The notes under the pieces are model-generated. The model saw nothing but the letters and a program-made list of their open reading frames with translations, searched no databases and was not told where the DNA came from. From Candidatus Nealsoniibacteriota bacterium (lineage in GTDB: Bacteria; Patescibacteriota; Minisyncoccia; Minisyncoccales; PWPS01), in the NCBI GenBank assembly GCA_003560095.1, contig PWJI01000049.1, positions 1 to 32,650 on the forward strand: a stretch of 32,650 bases of DNA, written 5' to 3'. This document shows, in pieces, positions 24,194-30,679 of the stretch. Position 1 is the stretch's first letter, and each line of letters opens with the position of its first letter. The position numbers and the translations under genes are program-made.

Positions 24194-24595
24194 TTATCCT
24201 TTTCTGGTAACAAAGAATACCAAAAGACCTACTGCGATAATAACCAATACAACAATTATTACTGTCATATCTTCTTCCTCTTCTTCTAATTCATAGTCTT
24301 CATCTATGTCCATATCATCTTCAAAATCTTCTTCCGGATCTACATCAAGATCCAGATCTTCAGGATCTACAGGATCAACAACATCCTCATGATCCACAGG
24401 ATCCATTTCTTCTGCATCCTCTACGTCTTCTACATCCTCTACATCTTCTGTATCTTCTACGTCCTCTACATCCTCTACTTCTTCTCCCATTATTTGCACA
24501 TCAACTTCTTCTTCAGCAATAACACTAAATGCTCCCATTGTAAATGCAAAAACAAACGCAACCAGTCCGATTGTACGTAAAATTTGGTTTGTCAT
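24194..24595 (-). CDS. Small, extremely acidic exported protein with C-terminal membrane anchor
   Basis: 133 residues. A signal peptide (about 1-27, ending FSVIA) is followed by an almost purely acidic central region. Residues about 38-62 are a tandem VED/VEDVED repeat (9-nt units at the DNA level), then PVDHEDVVDPVDPED-like repeats and a Glu run. A C-terminal span of about 22 residues (TVIIVVLVIIAVGLLVFFV) ends with RKG. The expected layout is a polyanionic segment outside the membrane held by the C-terminal helix. It could bind cations or act as a spacer between membrane and wall; neither is shown. The repeats make length variation by slippage likely. A TTGCAT-N16-TATAAT promoter lies about 100 bases upstream. 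There is no Shine-Dalgarno. Confidence 0.75.
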   Translation of the reverse strand: MTNQILRTIGLVAFVFAFTMGAFSVIAEEEVDVQIMGEEVEDVEDVEDTEDVEDVEDVEDAEEMDPVDHEDVVDPVDPEDLDLDVDPEEDFEDDMDIDEDYELEEEEEDMTVIIVVLVIIAVGLLVFFVTRKG

Positions 24596-24690
24596 GATTG
24601 TTAAATTATTAAATTTATAATTAATTTCTAATATAAGGTCGACCTATTTTCTTCCAACCTCAAATATCTTTTTAATTTTACACTTTGGGT

Positions 24691-24718
24691 ATTATAAGAA
24701 ACAAAACAAAAAATGCAA
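24691..24718 (-). promoter_or_regulatory. Promoter of the acidic membrane protein gene
   Basis: On the minus strand TTGCAT at 24718-24713, a 16-nt spacer and TATAAT at 24696-24691 would give a leader of about 90 nt before the ATG at 24595. Confidence 0.45.
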
Positions 24719-24771
24719 GTGGAAAACACTTTTTAAAAGGATTTTGTCAATTTAATTTTAAAAATTAAATA

Positions 24772-24800
24772 TTGACTATATTGCTATTTTGATGTATTAT
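24772..24800 (+). promoter_or_regulatory. Promoter of the 223-residue gene
   Basis: TTGACT at 24772-24777, a 17-nt spacer and TATTAT at 24795-24800 predict a start about 25 bases upstream of the TTG codon at 24832. Confidence 0.65.
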
Positions 24801-24831
24801 AAAAACAAATTTTAAAAAGGAGGTTGCTATT

Positions 24832-25503
24832 TTGAATAGTTCTTTAGAAAAAATACTCGTAGAACTTGTAAAAAAATTGCGCTCAGGGGCCACCATTGCA
24901 AAAAGCAATATAGTAGAAGAGGCGGAAAATATAAATTACTGCCTTAGAGAGGAAGAATACCTCTATATCAAGGATAATTTATCTTTACTTTACCCTCTAG
25001 CGCGTCAAAGAGAAAAATCGGCAAATCAATTAGTTCGGGAATTTCTATATCCCAAGGAGAAAGAAAAAAATGAAAATAGCGAGCAAAATGAAACGGGGGA
25101 GGTTGTCACTGATTCAAACTTTGACAAAGCAATAAAAGAAGCATACGAAGTTTCCCCAAATAGTGCAAACTACCTGCAAACAATAAATAAAATAGCAGAA
25201 AAACACGATTTAAAAGAAAAAGAAATTGCTGAGCTTAGAAAAAAGCTAAAAGAAAAAAATAAAGAAAAAGACAAAGAAAGCGGAATAGAAGGAGATGAAG
25301 AAGACAAAGAAGAAAATATTGAAAAAGCAATAGAAGAGATAAGAGAAAAATATCTGAAAACAAAAAACCTAAGCCTAATTACAAAAACGGAAATAGAAAA
25401 AATAGCAGAAAAAAACAAAGCAAGTAAAATGAAAGTTATCGAGAGATACAAAGAAAAACATAAAGATTGGGCAAAAGAAAGAGCAAATAAAAAATTTCTT
25501 TAA
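24832..25503 (+). CDS. Helical charged protein with an internal repeat, unknown function
   Basis: 223 residues, no signal peptide, very rich in Lys and Glu. The TTG start is supported by AAAAAGGAGG eight bases upstream. The N-terminal part (1-75) is a compact helical region (NYCLREEEYLYIKDNLSLLY). The rest contains two similar stretches: INKIAEKHDLKEKEIAELRKKL (about 122-143) and IEKIAEKNKASKMKVIERYKEK (about 188-209), separated by a charged linker. Each looks like a helix-turn-helix-sized unit (alpha, turn, alpha), so nucleic-acid binding is a guess worth testing. Not assigned to a family. It is monocistronic with its own promoter and terminator, and divergent from the acidic membrane protein gene. 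Confidence 0.7.
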   Translation: MNSSLEKILVELVKKLRSGATIAKSNIVEEAENINYCLREEEYLYIKDNLSLLYPLARQREKSANQLVREFLYPKEKEKNENSEQNETGEVVTDSNFDKAIKEAYEVSPNSANYLQTINKIAEKHDLKEKEIAELRKKLKEKNKEKDKESGIEGDEEDKEENIEKAIEEIREKYLKTKNLSLITKTEIEKIAEKNKASKMKVIERYKEKHKDWAKERANKKFL

Positions 25504-25530
25504 AACAAAAAAGTTCTCTTAAAGCAAAAC

Positions 25531-25560
25531 CCCCGAAAATATTATTTCGGGGATTTTTTT
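25531..25560 (+). terminator. Terminator of the 223-residue gene
   Basis: CCCCGAAA, loop ATATTA, TTTCGGGG followed by ATTTTTTT: a perfect 8-bp stem with a T run on the plus strand. Confidence 0.9.
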
Positions 25561-25582
25561 TGCCATTTTATTTTTTAATTTG

Positions 25583-26461
25583 CTATCCGGAAGTGGTTAC
25601 CTTAGGTTTTTCTTTGTCTGTGTATAGCTTATGTAAAACATATCCAAGGCCCAAAGAACCGAAAATAATTACAACCCAAGCAAGAGTATCTCTTTCCCCC
25701 TCTTCTTTTTCTTCTTCTACAAGCTCCTCATCTTCCTCTAACGCTTCATCTTTATCCTCTTCCTTTTCAATATCTTCTCTTTCATCATCGGTGTATTCTT
25801 CTTCCGTCGCTTCTTCATGTACCTCTTCTTGTGCCACTTCTTCGCGTACCTCTTCTTGAGTTGTTTCTTCGTAATCGGTATCAACTTCAACCCTCGCTAC
25901 TCCCACATCCGGAATAGGGATATTTATCTCGGGATTTTTAATATCGTTAATTTTTCTTCTTGTTGTTTTATAAACATATCCGGTTGGTTCGGTAATTCCC
26001 CAAGGCTCTAAAATTTCACTGGCGTGTTTCATTTGAAAACGGTTTACAAGCTCAAGAGTCATATCTCCGTAATATCCGGTTACAGGAAGGTCTTCGTGCA
26101 AATATTCGTTTAAAAACGTTTGTAGCTTTTCAACCTCTTTTCCGCTTGTTCCGTAGCTAATATAATCTTCAAGATACGTGTCGTACTCTGCTTCTTTTGT
26201 GTCTTCTACTTCTTCTTTGTCATCTTTTTCTTCTACATCTACATCTTCTTCCTCTACCTCCTCTTTTAGATCTTGTGCTTTTTCTATGAGCTCATGGGTG
26301 GCATCAGAGAGCTTGTCAAGTCTTTCTCGAAGATCTTCCGCTTCTTCTTTGTCGTTATCGTTATTGTTATTATCTGCATGAACATCTATAAAAGAAAATG
26401 CTCCAAATGCAAAAGTAAATAATGTGATATAAAGTATTGTTTTTTTTGTTAAATTTTTCAT
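25583..26461 (-). CDS. Exported peptidoglycan-binding protein with acidic region and C-terminal membrane span
   Basis: 292 residues. A signal peptide (about 1-29, ending FIDVHA) is followed by an Asn/Asp-rich start and an acidic coiled coil (about 40-90). The PGBD module spans about 100-175: GTSGKEVEKLQTFLNEYLHE, YYGDMTLELVNRFQMKHASEI, WGITEPTGYVYKTTRRKIN. A long Glu-rich region (about 195-260) leads to a C-terminal span (LAWVVIIFGSLGLGYVLHKLY) and a short basic cytoplasmic tail. The protein would link membrane and wall. Its acidic-segment-plus-tail-anchor layout parallels the 133-residue protein at 24194. Two TTGACA elements lie upstream, the farther one with a good -10, implying a leader of up to about 260 nt. 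AGAGAAAAAA before the ATG is at best a weak ribosome site. Confidence 0.85.
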   Translation of the reverse strand: MKNLTKKTILYITLFTFAFGAFSFIDVHADNNNNDNDKEEAEDLRERLDKLSDATHELIEKAQDLKEEVEEEDVDVEEKDDKEEVEDTKEAEYDTYLEDYISYGTSGKEVEKLQTFLNEYLHEDLPVTGYYGDMTLELVNRFQMKHASEILEPWGITEPTGYVYKTTRRKINDIKNPEINIPIPDVGVARVEVDTDYEETTQEEVREEVAQEEVHEEATEEEYTDDEREDIEKEEDKDEALEEDEELVEEEKEEGERDTLAWVVIIFGSLGLGYVLHKLYTDKEKPKVTTSG

Positions 26462-26720
26462 TTTTTTCTCTGTTAGTTACGAATAACAAAAGTCTGAAAC
26501 TTCATTAAAATTAATAATATCTACCCTCCTTCGTTTTACCCTCCTTCGTAAAAAGCGAGATACAAAGCATAAAAATAATTGCTATGTATGTATTTTCTGT
26601 CAAGCGCAAAACAATTACTAACAAATGTTTTGCAAACCAATTTTTATCTTTTAGCCTTACAAGATAAGGATTTGGTTAAAACCTGAAAAATAAATAAATA
26701 ACAGGTCATCCTTTTGATTG
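26462..26720 (-). promoter_or_regulatory. Long leader region of the wall-membrane linker gene
   Basis: No protein gene is seen here. On the minus strand it holds a hairpin-forming segment near 26635-26680 with two competing pairings (CCTTA/TAAGG and TTATCTT/AAGATAA). A second TTGACA at 26603-26598 has a poor -10 (AATTAT). Two copies of ACGAAGGAGGGTA lie 15 bases apart at 26522-26549. A ten-codon ORF (MKFQTFVIRN) ends just before the main ATG but lacks a well-spaced ribosome site. Confidence 0.35.
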
Positions 26721-26724
26721 CTTC

Positions 26725-26752
26725 TTTATACCAAATACATTTTTATTGTCAA
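26725..26752 (-). promoter_or_regulatory. Sigma70-type promoter upstream of the wall-membrane linker gene
   Basis: The minus strand has TTGACA at 26752-26747, a 16-nt spacer and TATAAA at 26730-26725. The spacer length equals that of the two small-RNA promoters at the left end of the window. Confidence 0.6.
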
Positions 26753-26769
26753 GTACCCATACATACTGT

Positions 26770-26840
26770 CGGAGGTTCAACCTCCGAAAATGCTCCCCCA
26801 ACAATCGGAGGTTCAACCTCCGATTGTTATCCGATTGTTA
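26770..26840. repeat. Paired GGAGGTT/AACCTCC palindromes
   Basis: CGGAGGTTCAACCTCCG occurs twice (26770-26786 and 26806-26822). The second copy is extended to a perfect 29-bp palindrome, AACAATCGGAGGTT-C-AACCTCCGATTGTT (26800-26828), and the flank TCCGATTGTTAT is then repeated directly at 26830. Each hairpin would hold a Shine-Dalgarno-like GGAGG paired to its own CCTCC. The block lies between a terminator and a promoter, outside any gene. Confidence 0.75.
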
Positions 26841-26849
26841 TTTAAAACA

Positions 26850-26880
26850 AAAAAGCCACTCTCTTTGCGAATGGCTTTTT
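26850..26880 (-). terminator. Terminator of the helical-protein cluster
   Basis: AAAAAGCCA and TGGCTTTTT form a 9-bp stem plus two inner pairs, followed on the minus strand by a T run. It lies 45 bp after the stop of the gene at 26925; a T run also exists on the plus side. Confidence 0.8.
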
Positions 26881-26924
26881 ATTATTTTACTTGGCAAATC
26901 TTTTTTATTTTTTTATTATTTTTA

Positions 26925-27149
26925 TTACGAAATCTCTCTTTTTATTTCTTTAACTATCAGCTCTATTTCTTCAATGATTTTTAGAAGTGATTCTTTTTCT
27001 TCTTTGCTAAAAGAAAGGTCTTCTTTTTTCGCCTCTCCCGCTAAAGAAAGATTTCTTTGAGCTCCCTTTATATAATACAAAGAGTCATATATTTTTACTA
27101 AAAACTCTCTATATTTGCTCCTTACTTCTTCTCTTGCCCCTTCTTTCAT
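26925..27149 (-). CDS. Small helical protein, third gene of a three-gene cluster
   Basis: 74 residues, charged and helical, no signal or membrane segment. Hydrophobic heptads (YREFLVKIYDSLYYIKGAQR and LLKIIEEIELIVKEIKREI) suggest a two-helix hairpin. Its ATG overlaps the TGA of the preceding gene (ATGA), so expression is coupled. The family is not recognised; the pattern resembles the small four-helix-bundle (bIVS/S23-like) proteins of CPR genomes, but the match is only in style. Confidence 0.6.
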   Translation of the reverse strand: MKEGAREEVRSKYREFLVKIYDSLYYIKGAQRNLSLAGEAKKEDLSFSKEEKESLLKIIEEIELIVKEIKREIS

Positions 27150-27448
27150 TTCTTCCTCACAGCCTTTCTTTCTTTTTTTAGAGAAAGATTATCACAATCC
27201 CCGCTTAAGATAGCTCTTTTAAAGGATTCAAGATTTTTTATTTGCCTATCTATGCTACTTGAAATCCTTACTTTCTCTTTGTTTTCCACCTCTCTTAAAG
27301 CATCTCTTATCTCTTTTTCTCCTTTTTCTTCTTGAGCTTCAATAAAAGCGCTTCTTAAGTCTTTAAAGCAAGTAGCCACTACGTAAATAAAGTTATCGCT
27401 TACAGTATAAAGAAATTTTTGCACTTCTTTCTCTTTCTGCTTTTCCAT
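27146..27448 (-). CDS. Small helical protein, second gene of the cluster
   Basis: 100 residues from the internal ATG at 27448. The track start at 27562 lies inside the previous gene, whereas at 27448 a GGTGAG-like site precedes the ATG and the 34-bp gap to the upstream stop is normal. The sequence is helical (VQKFLYTVSDNFIYVVATCF, then a charged helix) and ends in basic KKERKAVRKK. One or two of these helices could pack with those of its neighbours, and the three overlapping or adjacent genes may form one complex. No family recognised. Confidence 0.55.
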   Translation of the reverse strand: MEKQKEKEVQKFLYTVSDNFIYVVATCFKDLRSAFIEAQEEKGEKEIRDALREVENKEKVRISSSIDRQIKNLESFKRAILSGDCDNLSLKKERKAVRKK

Positions 27449-27482
27449 ATTTCTCACCGCCCCTCTTTTAGGATTTTTATAC

Positions 27483-27917
27483 TTAGGCCCGATTATCTTC
27501 CCGAAGCTCTTTTTGAACGCTATTAAGAGATGTTTTTTTGTATCTTTTTGCGGCAAATTCAATGTATTTTTTCATTTTTATTGTTCTATTTTCCAGTCTT
27601 TCCATATTTTCTTCTTTTGCAATTTCTATTACTTTATCCATTTTTACTTCTATAAGACATCTATTTATAATCCACATCCCTCTCCAAGCGTGTTCCATTC
27701 CGGGGGTTCCCCAATCATTCTCTTTTTTACCGAGAAATTTTACAATCTCGTCTAAGACAATAAGGCACTTTCCCTCTGCCTCCATTTTTGCCCTCTTGCT
27801 TTTATCTCCTTTAAGCAAAAAAGTATTTAAAACAATGAGGCAAATTTTTATCATCTCTACAAATTCTTTATAAAGAATCCCTCTCCTCTCTTTCATTTTT
27901 TCCATTTCAAAGCTCAT
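27483..27917 (-). CDS. Small helical protein, first gene of the cluster
   Basis: 144 residues, soluble, helical, with a short central segment KKENDWGTPGMEHAWRGMWI that looks like an inter-helix loop. The ATG at 27917 follows GGGAGGA seven bases upstream. An upstream mini-ORF with its own GGAGGGG (27933-27971) ends just before this site. No homologue is recognised. As first gene of a three-gene run of similar-sized helical proteins ending in a terminator, it probably works with the other two. Confidence 0.65.
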   Translation of the reverse strand: MSFEMEKMKERRGILYKEFVEMIKICLIVLNTFLLKGDKSKRAKMEAEGKCLIVLDEIVKFLGKKENDWGTPGMEHAWRGMWIINRCLIEVKMDKVIEIAKEENMERLENRTIKMKKYIEFAAKRYKKTSLNSVQKELREDNRA

Positions 27918-27932
27918 TAAAAATCCTCCCTT

Positions 27933-27971
27933 TTAAAAAGATTTTGTCCAAGAAAAATTTTCAAAGATCAA
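27933..27971 (-). CDS. Possible 12-codon leader ORF
   Basis: The minus strand has AAAGGAGGGGAGGAAG directly before TTG, then 12 codons (MIFENFSWTKSF) and TAA, which ends about four bases before the AGGGAGGA site of the next gene. The ribosome site is strong but spacing is tight, and codon content gives no further support. It may be a leader peptide or chance. Confidence 0.25.
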   Translation of the reverse strand: MIFENFSWTKSF

Positions 27972-28043
27972 CTTCCTCCCCTCCTTTTTTTAATAGCATA
28001 CCATATTTTTAAAAAAAATAAAGAGCTTGCACCTTCTTGTTTT

Positions 28044-28090
28044 AATAGGAAATGATAGGACAAATGAGCACAAATTTCCTATTTCCTATT
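28044..28090. promoter_or_regulatory. Inverted-repeat operator candidate in the divergent region
   Basis: AATAGGAAATGATAGGACAAAT is mirrored by ATTTCCTATTTCCTATT; each arm itself contains two ATAGGA half-units. The right arm ends at the -35 of the plus-strand promoter, the usual place for a repressor or activator site. Confidence 0.45.
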
Positions 28091-28116
28091 GAAAATGAAA
28101 ATATTTATTGTATAAT
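28089..28116 (+). promoter_or_regulatory. Promoter of the two-CxxC protein gene
   Basis: TTGAAA at 28089-28094, a 16-nt spacer and TATAAT at 28111-28116 place the start about 23 bases upstream of the TTG at 28146, with AAGGGAGG in between. Confidence 0.7.
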
Positions 28117-28145
28117 ATAAGCAAACAGAAGGGAGGTGTGTTCTT

Positions 28146-28667
28146 TTGAATTATAGTCCAAATGGACCGTATATTTTTACAAACCCCAAAAGTAGAAATT
28201 ACGGTTCTTCTGTCGAGCAACTCTTCATAAGTCCCGGAAGAAAGAGGAATAATTTACTCTTTATGAAGAGTAAAATGGAAGAAAAAAAAGAAAGAGAAAT
28301 GAATGCACTGGATAAACATATCCAGTGGATATTTGAAAGAGGTGAAAATAGAAAAACTAAGACACTTTGTCCCCACTGTAAGGCAAAGAAAGTCAAATAC
28401 TTCTCCGTGAGGTATACTCGCTTAGGGTATTCCGGAAAAAAGAGCGATATCGGTTGTTCTTTAGGAATACCTTACAGTGCGTGTGAAGACTGCCTCAATA
28501 AAATAAAGGGAGAAAAAACAGAAATATTCCCCTTTAAGTTTTCGGTCATAGATGGTTTTCCAACGGTCTATGATCAAAAAAAAGCGATAGAGCTTTTTTT
28601 ATGGGCCTTTAACTTGAAGCGCCCCCTTAAAAAAGAAACTATTTTTCAATTCTTTTTTGAGGAATAA
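28146..28667 (+). CDS. Small protein with a CxxC...CxxC zinc-binding site, unknown function
   Basis: 173 residues, basic, no signal peptide. TLCPHCKAKK (about 73-82) and YSACEDCLNKIKG (about 110-122) supply two CxxC pairs about 38 residues apart, consistent with one treble-clef or zinc-ribbon site. The N-terminal 60 residues are Asn/Ser/Lys-rich and probably flexible. The TTG start is supported by AAGGGAGG nine bases upstream and a good promoter. A terminator follows, so the gene is monocistronic. It may bind nucleic acid, as many such small ribbons do, but no family is recognised. The inverted repeat at its promoter suggests specific control. Confidence 0.7.
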   Translation: MNYSPNGPYIFTNPKSRNYGSSVEQLFISPGRKRNNLLFMKSKMEEKKEREMNALDKHIQWIFERGENRKTKTLCPHCKAKKVKYFSVRYTRLGYSGKKSDIGCSLGIPYSACEDCLNKIKGEKTEIFPFKFSVIDGFPTVYDQKKAIELFLWAFNLKRPLKKETIFQFFFEE

Positions 28668-28697
28668 ATAAAAGGGCAAATTACTGCCCCAAAATAC

Positions 28698-28728
28698 AAA
28701 GCACTTGGTTTTTTAAAACAGGTGCTTT
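28698..28728. terminator. Bidirectional terminator between convergent genes
   Basis: AAAGCAC-TTG and CAG-GTGCTTT pair around a TTTTTTAAAA loop, with T runs on both sides. It lies between the two-CxxC gene and the ComM-like gene, which end facing each other. Confidence 0.75.
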
Positions 28729-28733
28729 TTTCT

Positions 28734-30203
28734 TTATTTATGATTTATTGCTTCTTTAATATGAGATTCTCTTATGCTTATTTTCCCTTCAAGATCGGCA
28801 ATAGTCCTTGCCACCTTTATTATTTTAAGATAATCATTTCTTGAAGATTCTTTTTTTAAGGTCTCTTTTGCTTTCTTTTCTAGAAAAGCATATTTTTTTA
28901 TTTCCTCTTTTTTCATTTCCGAGTTAGTAAATATATTTTCTTCCTTAAATCGTTTGCTTTGCATATCTCTGGCTCTTTTTACTCTTTCTTTCATTTCTTT
29001 TAGTATCTCTTCTACCTCCTCCTTTCTTAAAGAAGAAATTTCTTCTTTTTTTGAAAAATCAACACTCATGTCAGCTTTATCTGTAACAAAATCTTTAATT
29101 TTTTTGTTATAAGCTTTTAAGCTCTCTTTGGAACAAGTACAGTTTTCTTTCCTGCAAAGGCAAGAAGATACAGCAAAAACAAGCAAGTTTTTTGCCGGAT
29201 AAACAACTCTTTTTTTACCCGAAAAAACAATCACATAACCGTCTTTTGACGGCTTTCGTAATCTTCTAAGTAAAGACTTTGGAATCCTTTCCGCTCTATC
29301 TAAAAAAAGTATTCCTTTGTGTGAAAGAGTGACTTCTCCTGGTTTGGGGAAAACACCTCCCCCAATAAGTCTTTCAAGGGTAATGTCGGGCTTTACAAGC
29401 CGAAGAGGTCTTTTTTTAACTAACCCTTCCTCGGCATAGGTATTTCCAAAAACAGAATGTATTTTGGTAACCTCCAAAGACTCCCTGTGGTCTAATAAGG
29501 GAAACATACAAGAAAGCGCACGAGCGAAATTAATTTTTTTGGCTCTAATTCCGCTTAGTAAAACTACGTTATGATTTCCTCCCGCGGCAATTTCTACTGC
29601 TCTTTTAATGTTTTCTTTTTTGATTATTTCTTTAATGTCGGGATTATAAGAAAAGATTTCACTTTTCTCCTTATATTTCGCTCTTTTTATTTTCTTTTCT
29701 TTTTTTAAAAAAGATACTATTTCTTTTAGGTTTTCTGTAGGATAAATATTTATATCTTTTACCGCTGATGCCTCATAAGCGCAACTGGCGGGCAGAAATA
29801 TTCTTTTAAATCCTTTTTTTCTGGCAAAAAGAGTGAAAAGAAGAGAACCTTTAATGTGCTCTAAAGATCCATCAGAAGAAAGTTTTCCGCAAAAAATACT
29901 TTTTGGAGGTATATTAAATTTCTCCTTAAAAGAAAGAATACCAAGAGCAACGGGAAGATCGTATATAGATGCTTCTTTTGGCATATTTACCGGACTAATC
30001 TTAACTATAACCCTCAAAGAAGAAAAGTCTTTTTTAAGAGATTTTAGTGCCCCCCAAACTCTCTCTTCCAATTCTTTTTTTTCTTCCCCAAAAAGACCAA
30101 CAACCCTAAAAGAAGAAAAACTGCTTTCTTTTACGCTCATTTGAACCTCAACTTTTTTCCCCTCTAGTCCGAAAGCGCTTGCCGATGTTATTTTAATAAT
30201 CAT
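28734..30203 (-). CDS. ComM/YifB-like protein with degenerate ATPase motifs
   Basis: 489 residues with the ComM order: an N-terminal Lon-protease-like ChlI domain (about 20-165; KISPVNMPKEASIYDLPVALGIL), the Mg-chelatase AAA core (about 200-385) and the C-terminal helical domain with IIKVARTIADLEGK. Framework motifs remain (IGGGVFPKPGEVTLSHKGILFLD), so the assignment is secure. The catalytic residues do not: the Walker A GPPGxGK(S/T) is SGIRAKKI (about 217-224), Walker B DE is Asp-Arg (LDRAER), the PHHT motif is VKPDIT, and the GPLLDRID finger region is DFVTDKAD. Some zinc Cys residues remain (CLCRKENCTC). ComM is a helicase for branch migration in transformation; this protein likely has a structural role or has lost activity. 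The ORF is intact, so it is not an obvious pseudogene. Confidence 0.85.
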   Translation of the reverse strand: MIIKITSASAFGLEGKKVEVQMSVKESSFSSFRVVGLFGEEKKELEERVWGALKSLKKDFSSLRVIVKISPVNMPKEASIYDLPVALGILSFKEKFNIPPKSIFCGKLSSDGSLEHIKGSLLFTLFARKKGFKRIFLPASCAYEASAVKDINIYPTENLKEIVSFLKKEKKIKRAKYKEKSEIFSYNPDIKEIIKKENIKRAVEIAAGGNHNVVLLSGIRAKKINFARALSCMFPLLDHRESLEVTKIHSVFGNTYAEEGLVKKRPLRLVKPDITLERLIGGGVFPKPGEVTLSHKGILFLDRAERIPKSLLRRLRKPSKDGYVIVFSGKKRVVYPAKNLLVFAVSSCLCRKENCTCSKESLKAYNKKIKDFVTDKADMSVDFSKKEEISSLRKEEVEEILKEMKERVKRARDMQSKRFKEENIFTNSEMKKEEIKKYAFLEKKAKETLKKESSRNDYLKIIKVARTIADLEGKISIRESHIKEAINHK

Positions 30204-30235
30204 TTTGAAAGCAAAAATTAAAGTATTGCAAAAAA

Positions 30236-30679
30236 CTACTCCCCTATTAACTGAAAATGAATTTCTCTTTCTCTTGCTCTGTCAAGCTCCACAAACATAA
30301 GACTTTGCCAGGTTCCAAGATTAATTTCTTTATTTTCAACATTCAAGGTTATACTGGAAGGCAAGTAAAGAGCCTTGCAGTGAGAGTGCCCGTTATCACA
30401 CTCCCCTTCGCACATATTAACTGTTCTTGTTGAAAAATCATCATGATTATAGTTTTCGTTTGCCGGAGCAAGACGCTCCAGATTTTTTTTCATATCTTTT
30501 AAGAGAAGTGGTTCGTTTTCGTTTAAAAAAACGGTTGCCGTTGTGTGCTTGGTTTGAATGTTTAAAAGTCCGTTTCTTATTTGTGATTGCTCTACAAAAT
30601 CCTTAACTTCTTTTGTGATGTCAATAAACTGTAAAGTTTCTTCACTTTTTATTTTTAATGTTTTGCTTTTACTTTTCAT
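30236..30679 (-). CDS. YjbQ family protein (UPF0047)
   Basis: 147 residues covering the whole UPF0047/YjbQ domain. Typical pieces are GLLNIQTKHTTATVFLNENEP (about 37-57), the central NHDDFSTRTVNMCEGECDNGHSHCKALYLPSS (with the usual GHSH motif) and LGTWQSLMFVELDRARERE. Members show weak thiamine-phosphate synthase activity and carry conserved His and Cys residues; their main role is not settled. The ATG lacks a Shine-Dalgarno. The downstream ComM-like gene follows 32 bp later and may be co-transcribed. Confidence 0.92.
   Translation of the reverse strand: MKSKSKTLKIKSEETLQFIDITKEVKDFVEQSQIRNGLLNIQTKHTTATVFLNENEPLLLKDMKKNLERLAPANENYNHDDFSTRTVNMCEGECDNGHSHCKALYLPSSITLNVENKEINLGTWQSLMFVELDRAREREIHFQLIGE

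Noticed and set aside
25560-25859. Plus-strand Ser-rich ORF of 99 residues
   Set aside because: It is the antisense shadow of the Glu-rich coding region of the gene at 25583; low-complexity Ser runs arise from TCT/TCC opposite GAA/GAG and there is no ribosome site.
26770-26840. Short CRISPR-like array
   Set aside because: There are only two palindromic copies with a 19-bp gap, no further repeats and no cas genes; a paired hairpin element explains it better.
27449-27562. N-terminal extension of the second helical gene to the track start at 27562
   Set aside because: It would overlap 80 bases of the upstream gene, and the extra residues do not match the helical style of the rest; the internal ATG at 27448 is better placed.
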